From contig CAWBZL010000003.1 in NCBI GenBank assembly GCA_963793275.1, forward strand, positions 1,240,001 to 1,304,000: a stretch of 64,000 nt of DNA, given 5' to 3'. Both the position numbers and the translations under genes were made by a program. The notes under the pieces were generated by a model that saw only the letters and a program-made list of their open reading frames with translations, made no database searches and was not told where the DNA came from. Below are positions 50,200-59,221 of this stretch, piece by piece (within the stretch, counting starts at the first letter, position 1; every line of letters begins with the position of its first letter). Source of the stretch: Marinirhabdus sp963793275 (lineage in GTDB: Bacteria > Bacteroidota > Bacteroidia > Flavobacteriales > Flavobacteriaceae).

Positions 50200-50679
50200 T
50201 TATATATCCTGAAATATAGAATGCATTAAACGCTTTTTATCGTTAATACTCTCTTCTAGGGAAATCATTGTTTCAGTTCTTGTTACACCTTCAATATCGT
50301 CTATCATATAAATAATATTCTTTGCCTGCGTGGTGTCTTTCGCTCTGATTTTACAAAAAATATTGAACTTACCAGTGGTCACATGTGCTACGGTAACATA
50401 CGGTATATCGTTAATACGCTCTAAGACAAACTGTGTCTGAGATGTTTTTTGTAAAAAAATTCCAACGTATGCTATAAAAGAGTATCCCAGTTTTTTGTAA
50501 TCAATTCGTAAAGAGGAGCCGGTAATAATTCCAGCCTCTTCCATTTTTTTTACACGAACATGTACTGTCCCTGCTGAAATTTTCAATTTTTTTGCGATGT
50601 CCGTAAATGGAGTTCGCGTATTCTCAATGAGCATATCTAAGATGCTGTGGTCTGTATCGTCAAGTTTAAATTTCGCCAT
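50200..50679 (-). CDS. Lrp/AsnC family transcriptional regulator
   Basis: A 159-residue regulator. The N-terminal winged HTH (DDTDHSILDMLIENTRTPFTDIAKKLKISAGTVHVRVKKM) is joined to a RAM effector domain (KKLGYSFIAYVGIFLQ, DIPYVTVAHVTTGKFNIFCKI). Such proteins form octamers and sense amino acids. The adjacent M14 peptidase gene on the same strand lies 45 bases upstream and may be functionally linked. The effector is unknown. Confidence 0.92.
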   Translation of the reverse strand: MAKFKLDDTDHSILDMLIENTRTPFTDIAKKLKISAGTVHVRVKKMEEAGIITGSSLRIDYKKLGYSFIAYVGIFLQKTSQTQFVLERINDIPYVTVAHVTTGKFNIFCKIRAKDTTQAKNIIYMIDDIEGVTRTETMISLEESINDKKRLMHSIFQDI

Positions 50680-50724
50680 AATGTCTTTATCCTTTGGGAT
50701 TGCAAAAATAGAATATTTAATCTC

Positions 50725-51879
50725 CTAAAGAAACTTATTTTCCTTATTAAATAACACCAAATTTTCTTTTTTATTGATAATTTCTGAAACTTTATCGCCA
50801 ACTTGATAATATGATTGCGAATTTACCAATAGCTCAGCACCTGAAACATCTATCTCCTTATGACCATAACAAGATTTTAAATTTCCAATAGTATCTACGT
50901 GTAACTGAAACACCACACGGTCTTTCTCCAATACTTCAACGTATTGAAAAGCAACCGTTTTAACTCTTGAAGCACCTGCTATGCGTACGTTTTTGAAAAG
51001 TATGTCCTTAAAGTTCTGTTTATTTTCGGGAATTTTACGGTATGACATACTATTCTCTGTGGAAGGTGCTACAATACCAAACAACGCCAGGAGTGCTGCG
51101 CAAATATACTTTCTGGTTTCTTCCCGTTGGTAATCTTCCGGGAAATGACCGGCTTCAAACAATATTGTGGGTACACCGGCCATCTGGAAGGAGTCTCCCA
51201 CGCAATTTGAGTTAAAAGCATCATCATAACGCCCTATTTGCCCCGGAATTAATTCCTGTAACACAGCACCCATGGTTTCAATATACTGCATCGCTTTTTT
51301 TCGGGATGGCGTGAGGCTTCTTTTTTCATCTGCAGCAGGTGCTAGAAACGAAATTGTAGCCGGTTTTCCGTTTTTAAATCCATAAATAGTACGTTGATCG
51401 TGCAAATTAAGGCACAAATCTGGTTGTAACTTGCTAAATATGCTGGCTAAAACTTTAGTTTCGGCCTGAGATTGGTCCTGAGCGTCCCTGTTCAAATCAA
51501 TTTTATTGATGTTTTCACGGGTATATCTTTCAGCGCCGTCCGGATTTAAAATGGGGATTATACAAAAGGAATAGGTAGCTAAAAATTCGGAGATCTTCTT
51601 TTTATATATTTTTTTCTCAGCGATCACCTTTAGAAAATCGAAAATTGCCTTGGTGGTGGTTGCTTCATTTCCATGCATTTGCGACCATCCCAAAACTATC
51701 TTTTTTCCGTGTCCAATTTTGAGCATCGGAATTTTTTTTCCCGATTCTGATGTGCCTATTTCTGAAATTTCAAACACATTTTTATACCGCTCCAGAAGTG
51801 GAGAAATATGCTCTAAAGTAATATATCTTCCTTGTAATGTATCCTCAAAAAAAGTGGTGTAGTTATCTGTTAATTCCAT
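50725..51879 (-). CDS. M14 family zinc carboxypeptidase
   Basis: A 384-residue M14 peptidase. Zinc ligands are in QMHGNEATTTKA (HxxE) and LCLNLHDQRT (third His); the substrate Arg motif is DLNRDAQDQ; the catalytic Glu is in TILFEAGHFPEDY. There is no signal peptide, so it is predicted to be cytoplasmic. The C-terminal 110 residues form an extra domain (VAFQYVEVLEKDRVVFQLHV). It probably trims amino acids from peptides; the substrate is unknown. Confidence 0.88.
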   Translation of the reverse strand: MELTDNYTTFFEDTLQGRYITLEHISPLLERYKNVFEISEIGTSESGKKIPMLKIGHGKKIVLGWSQMHGNEATTTKAIFDFLKVIAEKKIYKKKISEFLATYSFCIIPILNPDGAERYTRENINKIDLNRDAQDQSQAETKVLASIFSKLQPDLCLNLHDQRTIYGFKNGKPATISFLAPAADEKRSLTPSRKKAMQYIETMGAVLQELIPGQIGRYDDAFNSNCVGDSFQMAGVPTILFEAGHFPEDYQREETRKYICAALLALFGIVAPSTENSMSYRKIPENKQNFKDILFKNVRIAGASRVKTVAFQYVEVLEKDRVVFQLHVDTIGNLKSCYGHKEIDVSGAELLVNSQSYYQVGDKVSEIINKKENLVLFNKENKFL

Positions 51880-51917
51880 TGCGTGTTTTGCTGTGTGACA
51901 AAGGTAACTATTGTTAA

Positions 51918-51933
51918 GTTTACATTTGTAAAC
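51918..51933. promoter_or_regulatory. Inverted repeat GTTTACATTTGTAAAC (possible operator)
   Basis: A perfect 7+7 palindrome with a TT spacer, upstream of the M14 gene. A -7-like TACCTTTG (51899-51906, minus strand) lies beside it. Related half-sites recur at 52049-52057 (CGTTTACAT) and 52127-52135 (TTTGTAAAC) across the divergent spacer. Bases 51880-52162 show no other feature. Confidence 0.45.
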
Positions 51934-52122
51934 AATAGAACAGCTGCTTTTAGTTGGGTGTTGTAACCAATTTTGACTTGAAATGTATAAAAAACATTCC
52001 GAAGTTAATTGATATTATTTAATGTATTTATTTTCAGTATTTTAGTTACGTTTACATAAAGTTATTGTTTATTTTATATAAACTAATTTACAATTAATAG
52101 TGTGGATAAAACAACAATATGT

Positions 52123-52130
52123 TACTTTTG
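52123..52130 (+). promoter_or_regulatory. -7 box of the HTH regulator gene
   Basis: TACTTTTG matches TAnnTTTG, 32 bases upstream of the chosen ATG, and overlaps the TTTGTAAAC half-site. A convincing -33 TTG is not seen. Confidence 0.45.
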
Positions 52131-52162
52131 TAAACGTTTTCAAGAACACATCCTACGTTACA

Positions 52163-52621
52163 ATGGTAAACAGTGCAGAATTTTCAAAAAGACTGGAAAA
52201 AATACTCGATTATTATGGGTTGTCTGCTACTGCTTTTTCTGAAAAAATAGACTTCAATCGTTCTACTATATCGCACCTTATTTCGGGTAGAAATAAACCC
52301 AGTTTAGAGTTTGTTATGAAGGTTGTAAATACGTTTGAAGAAGTAAATTTATATTGGCTTTTAAACGGAAAAGGGAGCTTCCCTTCCACCCACCAAAATG
52401 AAAATTTAGCTATACCTACAGCATCCAATTTTCAGAACATAAAAAACAATGCTGAAATTTCAACAGCAACTCAAAAAACTACGGAAGAGAAAATTCCTGT
52501 TTCAGAGACACTAGAAAATTCAGTTAATGATGTACCATCGGGTTCAGTTTCAAATCCGAAACCAATAGAGCGCATTGTTATTTTTTATGGAGACGGAAGT
52601 TTTAAGGAATATGTACCCTAA
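52163..52621 (+). CDS. XRE-type helix-turn-helix regulator with conserved C-terminal tail
   Basis: A 152-residue protein. An XRE-like HTH lies at about residues 1-70 (EFSKRLEKILDYYGLSATAFSEKI, STISHLISGRNKPSLEFV), then a low-complexity linker and a C-terminal peptide PIERIVIFYGDGSFKEYVP. I recall this tail in other Bacteroidota regulators. The ATG at 52163 is chosen over one 63 bases upstream, which lies before the -7 box. Palindromic half-sites in its promoter suggest autoregulation. Confidence 0.85.
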   Translation: MVNSAEFSKRLEKILDYYGLSATAFSEKIDFNRSTISHLISGRNKPSLEFVMKVVNTFEEVNLYWLLNGKGSFPSTHQNENLAIPTASNFQNIKNNAEISTATQKTTEEKIPVSETLENSVNDVPSGSVSNPKPIERIVIFYGDGSFKEYVP

Positions 52622-52663
52622 TATGTTGGTAAAATTTCAGAAATTCGCATTTTAAAGCTCTTT

Positions 52664-53044
52664 ATGCGATTTTTCTTCCTTTTACTATCTCTAACTACCC
52701 TTGTAAGCTGTTACGAGTCTGAAAGAAATTGCAGCGATTTTAAGACAGGAACCTTTGAATTTGAAGCGCTTGTGGGCACCGAGCTCTCTAAAACTACCTT
52801 TGTGCGTACAGATTCTATTGAAGTTGACTATTTTCGGGGAAAAGCAGATACTTCTTACATACGCTGGATTAACCCTTGCGAATATATTGTCACCAAAAAG
52901 AATCCGAAGAATCAGGCCGAAAAAAGAGCGATCCACATGAAAATCTTGGCAACCGACGGCGCTAACTACACTTTTGAATATAATATCGTGGGAGAAACCA
53001 GAAAGGAACGTGGTACTGCGGTTAAAGTAAACGATGGGCGTTAG
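52664..53044 (+). CDS. Small lipoprotein of unknown function
   Basis: A 126-residue lipoprotein with signal peptide and lipobox (LLSLTTLVSC). The mature part begins YESERNCSDFKTGTFEF and continues with short beta-strands and a WINPCEYIV motif. Similar flavobacterial proteins are sometimes mislabelled 'DNA topoisomerase IV', which this clearly is not. Function unknown. Confidence 0.8.
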   Translation: MRFFFLLLSLTTLVSCYESERNCSDFKTGTFEFEALVGTELSKTTFVRTDSIEVDYFRGKADTSYIRWINPCEYIVTKKNPKNQAEKRAIHMKILATDGANYTFEYNIVGETRKERGTAVKVNDGR

Positions 53045-53148
53045 GCAACATTTGATTGCTCAAAGTATGATATAAAGCTCCATATCTTTTGAGATTTTTC
53101 TTTTGAAAATTTTACGAGTACCTTTCAATATTCATAAAACCAACACTT

Positions 53149-54420
53149 TTGAACTTTTCCAAAACGTCAAAACAATCGTCGTTATATATCTTGCTACTTA
53201 TCCTGGCTGGTGAGGCGGTTTTTATACTCCCTTTCGTGCTGGCGCGCGTATTTAGAGCAACCGTTTTAGAAGTTTTTGACATTACAAATACCGAAATAGG
53301 ATATTGCTTCTCCATCTACGGTCTTGTTGCTTTAGGTTCATATCTCGTAGGCGGACCGCTAGCCGATAAATTTGAACCCAGAAAATTAATGGGTATTGCC
53401 TTAGTACTCACCGCAGCAGGCGGACTGGTATATGCTAATGAGCCGTCTCTTACCACCCTTACTATTTTGTACGGATTTTGGGGTTTTACCACCATCTTTT
53501 TATTCTGGGCACCCATGATAAAGGCTACTCGGGTTTGGGGAGGGGATACCAATCAAGGGAAAGCATTTGGATTTCTGGATGGTGGTCGCGGACTGGTGGG
53601 TGCTTTATTTGGACTGTTAGGTGTGGTAGTGTTCTCCTGGTTTGTCCCGGAAAACGCTGTTGAGCTCAATACGTTTCAGCAACAGGATGCTTTTACAATG
53701 GTGGTGTATATTTCTTCTGCATTGGTGGCATGTATCGGGGTTGTGGTATTCTTTTTTCTGAAAACTACTATTTCAGCTGAAACTGTATTAAAAGAAAAAA
53801 TCACTTTAGCTAACATAAAATCTGTTTTAAAATTACCTTCTGTCTGGCTTTTAATGGTCATTATCCTCTGTGCCTATGTAGGTTATAAAATAACCGATAT
53901 ATTTTCACTTTACGCCCGTGAGGTAATGCTGTTTAGTGAAGTAAATGCTGCAAAAACAGGTACATTTCTATTATTTATAAGGCCTCTTGTAGGTGTTGTG
54001 GTAGGGTTCCTGGCAGATAGATCCCGCCCCTCTCTTTACTTAATGTTAGGCTTCTTGTTATCTATTGTTGGCGCAGTACTATTTGCTTCGGGTGTTTTAG
54101 GTGAAGGCACTACTATGCTTTTCTTTATAACTATTATCATTACAGCCATAGGCGTTTATGCGGCACGGGTACTTTACTTTGCCGTACTCAAGGAGGGAAA
54201 AATACCGTTAGTACTCACGGGTACTGCTGTGGGAATTATTTCGTTCATAGGGTATACGCCGGATATCTTTGCAGGACCTATGATGGGGTATTTTCTGGAT
54301 ACCTTCGAAACCGTTCAAGGACATCACTTTGTTTTTTGGCTGTTAGCGGGGTTTTCGGCTATTGGATTTTTGGCTTCAGTTGTTTTTTATAGGGTTTCAA
54401 GAACGAAATTAAATGTGTAA
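53149..54420 (+). CDS. MFS transporter, TTG start
   Basis: A 423-residue major facilitator with 12 helices. The loop-2/3 signature is YLVGGPLADKFEPRKLM, and a second-half copy reads VVGFLADRSRPSLYL. No ATG precedes helix 1; a TTG at 53149 gives MNFSKTSKQ. The substrate is not readable. Its 3' end overlaps umuC by 12 bases in convergent orientation. Confidence 0.87.
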   Translation: MNFSKTSKQSSLYILLLILAGEAVFILPFVLARVFRATVLEVFDITNTEIGYCFSIYGLVALGSYLVGGPLADKFEPRKLMGIALVLTAAGGLVYANEPSLTTLTILYGFWGFTTIFLFWAPMIKATRVWGGDTNQGKAFGFLDGGRGLVGALFGLLGVVVFSWFVPENAVELNTFQQQDAFTMVVYISSALVACIGVVVFFFLKTTISAETVLKEKITLANIKSVLKLPSVWLLMVIILCAYVGYKITDIFSLYAREVMLFSEVNAAKTGTFLLFIRPLVGVVVGFLADRSRPSLYLMLGFLLSIVGAVLFASGVLGEGTTMLFFITIIITAIGVYAARVLYFAVLKEGKIPLVLTGTAVGIISFIGYTPDIFAGPMMGYFLDTFETVQGHHFVFWLLAGFSAIGFLASVVFYRVSRTKLNV

Positions 54421-55671
54421 GAGTTCCTGCCATTGTGTTGTATAGCGGGGGCTACGTTCTTCTTTTATGAGTTCCCATTCTTTTCTACGGGTTCCCGTAA
54501 GTCCCGAAAAAACCTTCCCTTTACCATATTTACAGTTCAGCTCGTCAAAGAGTTGCATGAGTTTTTTATGTTCTTCATTTTTAGGAGATTCAAATAAATT
54601 TCCCTGTACATAGGCTTCAGGAATAATTCCGGTAAGATTAACTCCCACTTTTTTGTAGCGATATCCTGGTTTGTAAATTTCTTTTAAGATCTTTCTGGCC
54701 TCTGTAATGAGGGTGAAGGTGTTGTTACTGGGAACTGCCAGTGTTACAGTTTGCGTGTTGCGATATTGTTTATCGTGTGCACTAAACTGATTGGTATGTA
54801 AAAAAACCTGAAGATACATCGCACACGTTTTTTGAGCCCGCAATACTTCAGAAACTTCACTTATATAGTAAGAACAGGCTTCTTCAATTAAATCGAGTGT
54901 TTTTAGTTTTTTTCCGAATGATTTTGCGGTTCCTATTCCTTTTTTAGGTTCTGGTATCTCTATCATTTGAAGACAGGGTTCCCCACGTAATTCGCGCCAC
55001 ATACGCTCTCCTACAACCGTCATTTCTTTTCTCACCCAGGCTAATGGAGTTTGGGTAAATTGGTATGCGGTATGTACACCTACCTCTTGCAAACGCTTTG
55101 CGTGTTGCTTGCCAATCCCCCAAACATCCTTAATAGCAGTACGCTGTAATACGTTTACACGGGCTTCGTCGGTAGCAATAACAAATACATGGTTATGACC
55201 AGGTTCCTTTTTTGCGATGCGATTGGCAAGTTTTGCCAGAACTTTTGTGGGAGCTATGCCTACGCCTGTGGGAATACCCGTGTGTTTATAGATGGTATCT
55301 TTAATTCTGCTTCCATAGACAGTAAGATCGGTAAGATTAAAACCTGAAAGATCTACAAAGCTCTCATCTATACTGTACACCTCTACCCTGGGAGAAAATA
55401 GCTTTAAAGTATTCATGACGCGTTGGGAAATTTCGCCATAGAGCGTATAGTTAGAGGAAAAAAAGGTAACGCCATTAGCTATAAGCTGTTGTTTTATTTT
55501 AAAAACCGGTTCAAACATAGGAATGTGTGTCAATTCCTTAGCTTCCTTGTTTGCCGCAATTACGCATCCATCGTTATTACTTAATACAACTACCGGTTTT
55601 CCCCATAGATCTGGTCTAAAAACCTGCTCGCACGAAGCATAAAAGCTATTACAATCTACCAGTGCTATCAT
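54409..55671 (-). CDS. umuC: Y-family DNA polymerase V catalytic subunit UmuC
   Basis: A 420-residue translesion polymerase. Catalytic acids are in ALVDCNSFYASCEQ and YSIDESFVDL; the fold-specific VLSNNDGCVIAAN steric-gate region, the thumb motif GIGKQHAKRLQEVGV and the little-finger domain follow. The C terminus carries the UmuC-specific LTGTRRKEWELIKEERSPRYTTQW. It is translationally coupled to umuD (ATGA overlap). Confidence 0.95.
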   Translation of the reverse strand: MIALVDCNSFYASCEQVFRPDLWGKPVVVLSNNDGCVIAANKEAKELTHIPMFEPVFKIKQQLIANGVTFFSSNYTLYGEISQRVMNTLKLFSPRVEVYSIDESFVDLSGFNLTDLTVYGSRIKDTIYKHTGIPTGVGIAPTKVLAKLANRIAKKEPGHNHVFVIATDEARVNVLQRTAIKDVWGIGKQHAKRLQEVGVHTAYQFTQTPLAWVRKEMTVVGERMWRELRGEPCLQMIEIPEPKKGIGTAKSFGKKLKTLDLIEEACSYYISEVSEVLRAQKTCAMYLQVFLHTNQFSAHDKQYRNTQTVTLAVPSNNTFTLITEARKILKEIYKPGYRYKKVGVNLTGIIPEAYVQGNLFESPKNEEHKKLMQLFDELNCKYGKGKVFSGLTGTRRKEWELIKEERSPRYTTQWQELLHI

Positions 55672-56054
55672 AGGGCTTTATGAATTATATAAGTTATAAC
55701 GCCCCATAGTGTATATGTATCGAACTCCATTTGCAGTTCGTTTTTTTCAGGTTGTGTAAGACGTATAATTTTGAAAGCTCCTTCTGCTACCACAAGTGCC
55801 AGCGCACCCTTTTTGGAAGGCAAAGATCTATCTATAACGAGGACGTCCTGATCGTAGATTTTATAAGAAGTATAGCTATCACTTGTTACACGCACATAGA
55901 AGGTTGCATCGGCGTTGGTGATCAATTCCTGATGTAGATCTATAGTAGGCTCCAGATAATGTGTTGCAGGGCTGGGAAATCCCGTCTGCGCTGCAATACC
56001 CGGTGTATGGCGATGCTGCGTTCGCTTTAATTTTGAGATTGTTGATAATTTCAT
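55668..56054 (-). CDS. umuD: UmuD-type S24 peptidase subunit of polymerase V
   Basis: A 128-residue UmuD. The self-cleavage region reads AAQTGFPSPA (Thr24-Gly25 where Cys/Ala-Gly is usual). The catalytic Ser60 is in VTSDSYTSYKI and the Lys95 in EGAFKIIRL. RecA-stimulated cleavage yields UmuD' that binds UmuC. It overlaps umuC by 4 bases and is divergent from the dnaE/dinB pair. Confidence 0.93.
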   Translation of the reverse strand: MKLSTISKLKRTQHRHTPGIAAQTGFPSPATHYLEPTIDLHQELITNADATFYVRVTSDSYTSYKIYDQDVLVIDRSLPSKKGALALVVAEGAFKIIRLTQPEKNELQMEFDTYTLWGVITYIIHKAL

Positions 56055-56139
56055 ACAGCAATATTAGGAAATACTCCATAATTTTGGACTATATCCACTA
56101 ACGATATTTCCAGTTTTTTTAATCCATTTACACGCTCTA

Positions 56140-59100
56140 ATGTTTATAAACTGCCATACCTACTACAGCCTGCGCTATGGAACTATTGCTCCAAAAGTGC
56201 TGTTGAAATATTTCCGGGATATAGCCATCAAAAAATTTGCGCTTACCGATATTAATACTACTTCAGCGTGTATGGACATTGTAAGGCTGGCACCAAAATA
56301 CAGCCTGCAACCTGTTATTGGGGTCGATTTCAGAAATAACGCACAACAGCAGTTTATTATCTATGCTGAAAACAATGCCGGCTTTGAGCACATAAACAAA
56401 TACCTGTCATATTTTCTACACCAAAAGCTTGATATCCCGGATATCGCAAAAACACTACCCAATACTTTTGTAGTGTATCCCTTTCAGAAATTTCAACAGC
56501 AAAAACTTCAGCAGTATGTTTTAAAAGACAATGAATTTCTGGGTGTATCTGCCAAAGACCTGAATAAACTGAAATTCTCTCCCTGGCGGAATCGTCCCGA
56601 TAAATTAGTGGCACTGCATACAGTTTCATTTCAAAACAAAAAAGGCTTCAATACCCATAGATTATTACGGGCAATAGATAATAACACACTACTTAGTAAG
56701 CTTCCGGTGTCTCAACAGGGCAATGAAACCGACATATGTATTTCAGCAGAAAAATTAGAAAAGGACTTCAGCGAATTTCCAGAATTACTCATCAATGCTG
56801 AAAATTTACTGAAACGCTGTCTCGTAACATTCGATTTTAGCAAAAATACTCCCAACAATAAAAAAAGCTATACCAATAATGAGGGGCTGGACTTTAAATT
56901 ATTGCGTAGGCTTACGTATGCGGGATTGCATTATCGTTACAAGAGACCTGGTGCCCGTGTACTTTCCCGCATCGAGAAAGAACTGGAAATAATACAAAGA
57001 CAAAATTTTGTGTCTTACTTCCTCATTAATTGGAAAATCCTGAAATACGCTCGTAGTAAAGGCTATTTTTACGTAGGTCGTGGTAGCGGTGCCAATAGTG
57101 TGGTAGCGTACTTATTACGAATTACCGACGTAGACCCTATTGAACTGGATCTGTATTTTGAACGTTTTATCAACCTCTATCGTAAGAATCCGCCCGACTT
57201 CGATATCGATTTTTCCTGGCAGGATCGTGACGACATAACTAATTTTATTTTTAAAACCTACTCCAATACTGCCCTTCTTACCGTGTACAATACCTTTAAG
57301 TATAAAGCGGCCGTTCGGGAATTAGGAAAAGTATTTGGATTGCCCAAGGCCGAAATTGACATACTCTCCTCGGGGCAATACAACTATAATAATCTGGATA
57401 AACTCTCACAACTTGTAATAATTTATAGTAAAAGTATTGAAGGATTTCCTAATTATCTGGGGATACACGCAAGCGGTATTATTATCTCGGAAAAACCAAT
57501 CCATTACTACACCGCCACTTTTATGCCTCCAAAAGGTTTTCCCACCACACAGTTTGATATGGTGGTGGCAGAAGACATTGGATTATATAAATTTGATATT
57601 TTGAGCCAGCGCGGACTCGGAAAGATAAAAGATGCAGTACAAATTATTAAAGAGAATAAACCAGACCACGCCACATTCGATATTCACGATATCCTGCGAT
57701 TTAAAAAAGATCCACGTATTAAATACCTCCTTCGCAACGCCAAAGCCATTGGTTGCTTTTATGTAGAATCGCCCGCTATGCGTATGCTCATGCGTAAATT
57801 ACAGGTAGATGATTATTTGGGGTTGGTGGCGGCAAGTTCTGTAATTAGACCCGGTGTTGCTAAATCTGGAATGATGCGGGAATATATTTTGCGTTATCGT
57901 TACCCGGAACGTCGCAAAGAGGCTCATCCTACACTACTAGATATCATGCCCGAAACTTACGGCGTCATGGTGTATCAGGAAGACGTTATAAAAGTAGCCC
58001 ATTATTTTGGCGGGCTCACCCTGGGTGAAGCAGATATGTTGCGCAGAGGGATGAGTGGAAAGTTCCGTTCCCGTGAAGAGTTTTTAAAGGTAAAACAGCT
58101 TTTTTTTACTAATTGTGAAAAAGCAGGAAAACCGTACGACCTCACTGCCGAAGTATGGAGACAGACCGAAAGTTTTGCCGGGTATGCGTTTGCCAAAGGT
58201 CACTCTGCCAGCTATGCCGTAGAAAGCTACCAGAGTCTTTTTTTAAAAGCTTACTATCCGCTGGAATACATGGTAGCAACTATTAATAATGGTGGCGGAT
58301 TTTACCGTCAGGAACATTATGTTCACGAAGCCCGTATGCACGGCGGTACCATTCTTCCACCCTGTATTAACAACAGTTCAGGATTGGCAGTGATCCGGGG
58401 AAATGCTATTTATCTTGGATTTGCTTTTTTACAATCGTTAGAAAGCAAAATAATAGATCGGTTAATTTCAGAAAGGCAGGAACAAGGCTTATTTGAAAGT
58501 CTGGATAATTTTATTGACCGCGTTCCAATTTCTATGGAACAGATTTCGATCATGATAAAAATAAATGCGTTCAGATTTAGCGGACGCAACAAACGGGAAT
58601 TACTGTGGGAAGCACATATGAAAATAAATAAGGTTTCTTTTGAAGAAAAAAAACTGCTTCTTTTTAAAACTGAAAAGAAACACTATAAAACCCCAAACCT
58701 ACCCACTACAACCATGGAAGATGCTTTTGATGAATTGGAATTATTAGGCTACCCATTGTGCAATCCGTTTGACCTTTTAACTATTCCTTCAAAAAATTAC
58801 CTGCGGGCAAAGGATCTACCGAAGCTTCATAACAAGATAATTGAAATTGAAGGCTATCTGGTTACCATAAAAAATACCGCCACTTCTAAAGGTAAACGTA
58901 TGTTCTTTGGTACTTTTCTGGATATGGATGGTGATTTTATAGACACCGTTCATTTTCCACCTGTAGCTGTAAAGTATCCATTCCGCGGAAAAGGAATTTA
59001 CTGCATAAAAGGAAAAGTACTGGAAGAATTTGACTGTATAACTATAGAAGTAATTAAAATGGAGCGATTGGCCATCATTGAAGACCCCAGATATGCCGAA

Positions 59101-59163
59101 GGAGCTGTAAGAACCAGAGCCAGCGGGAAAAGGTATAAGAATTCGGTAGTGAGTAGTGAGTAG
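56140..59163 (+). CDS. dnaE2: DNA polymerase III alpha subunit, short (DnaE2-like)
   Basis: 1,007 residues, shorter than replicative Bacteroidota DnaE proteins. The PHP domain starts NCHTYYSLRYG, where the first His of the usual HxH is Asn, so exonuclease activity is doubtful. The polymerase catalytic Asp pair is in PPDFDIDFSW, with GRGSGANSVVAYLL, YQEDVIKVAHYFGG and FAKGHSASYAVESYQS. An OB-fold-like region near 900-970 ends the protein. The context with umuDC and dinB suggests a damage-induced, error-prone role. The last codons are part of a heptamer repeat. Confidence 0.9.
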   Translation: MFINCHTYYSLRYGTIAPKVLLKYFRDIAIKKFALTDINTTSACMDIVRLAPKYSLQPVIGVDFRNNAQQQFIIYAENNAGFEHINKYLSYFLHQKLDIPDIAKTLPNTFVVYPFQKFQQQKLQQYVLKDNEFLGVSAKDLNKLKFSPWRNRPDKLVALHTVSFQNKKGFNTHRLLRAIDNNTLLSKLPVSQQGNETDICISAEKLEKDFSEFPELLINAENLLKRCLVTFDFSKNTPNNKKSYTNNEGLDFKLLRRLTYAGLHYRYKRPGARVLSRIEKELEIIQRQNFVSYFLINWKILKYARSKGYFYVGRGSGANSVVAYLLRITDVDPIELDLYFERFINLYRKNPPDFDIDFSWQDRDDITNFIFKTYSNTALLTVYNTFKYKAAVRELGKVFGLPKAEIDILSSGQYNYNNLDKLSQLVIIYSKSIEGFPNYLGIHASGIIISEKPIHYYTATFMPPKGFPTTQFDMVVAEDIGLYKFDILSQRGLGKIKDAVQIIKENKPDHATFDIHDILRFKKDPRIKYLLRNAKAIGCFYVESPAMRMLMRKLQVDDYLGLVAASSVIRPGVAKSGMMREYILRYRYPERRKEAHPTLLDIMPETYGVMVYQEDVIKVAHYFGGLTLGEADMLRRGMSGKFRSREEFLKVKQLFFTNCEKAGKPYDLTAEVWRQTESFAGYAFAKGHSASYAVESYQSLFLKAYYPLEYMVATINNGGGFYRQEHYVHEARMHGGTILPPCINNSSGLAVIRGNAIYLGFAFLQSLESKIIDRLISERQEQGLFESLDNFIDRVPISMEQISIMIKINAFRFSGRNKRELLWEAHMKINKVSFEEKKLLLFKTEKKHYKTPNLPTTTMEDAFDELELLGYPLCNPFDLLTIPSKNYLRAKDLPKLHNKIIEIEGYLVTIKNTATSKGKRMFFGTFLDMDGDFIDTVHFPPVAVKYPFRGKGIYCIKGKVLEEFDCITIEVIKMERLAIIEDPRYAEGAVRTRASGKRYKNSVVSSE

Positions 59164-59187
59164 TGAGTAGTGAGTAGTGAGTAGTGA
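59146..59187. repeat. Heptamer tandem repeat (GTAGTGA x6)
   Basis: Six perfect GTAGTGA units. The first part encodes the last residues of the DnaE2-like protein and supplies its TAG stop; the rest lies before dinB. Confidence 0.95.
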
Positions 59188-59221
59188 AAAATAAATTTAC
59201 AAATCATAAACTATAAATCCT

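Noticed and set aside
52664..53044. Small lipoprotein as topoisomerase IV subunit
   Set aside because: A 126-residue lipoprotein without any topoisomerase motif; the name is a known type of misannotation.
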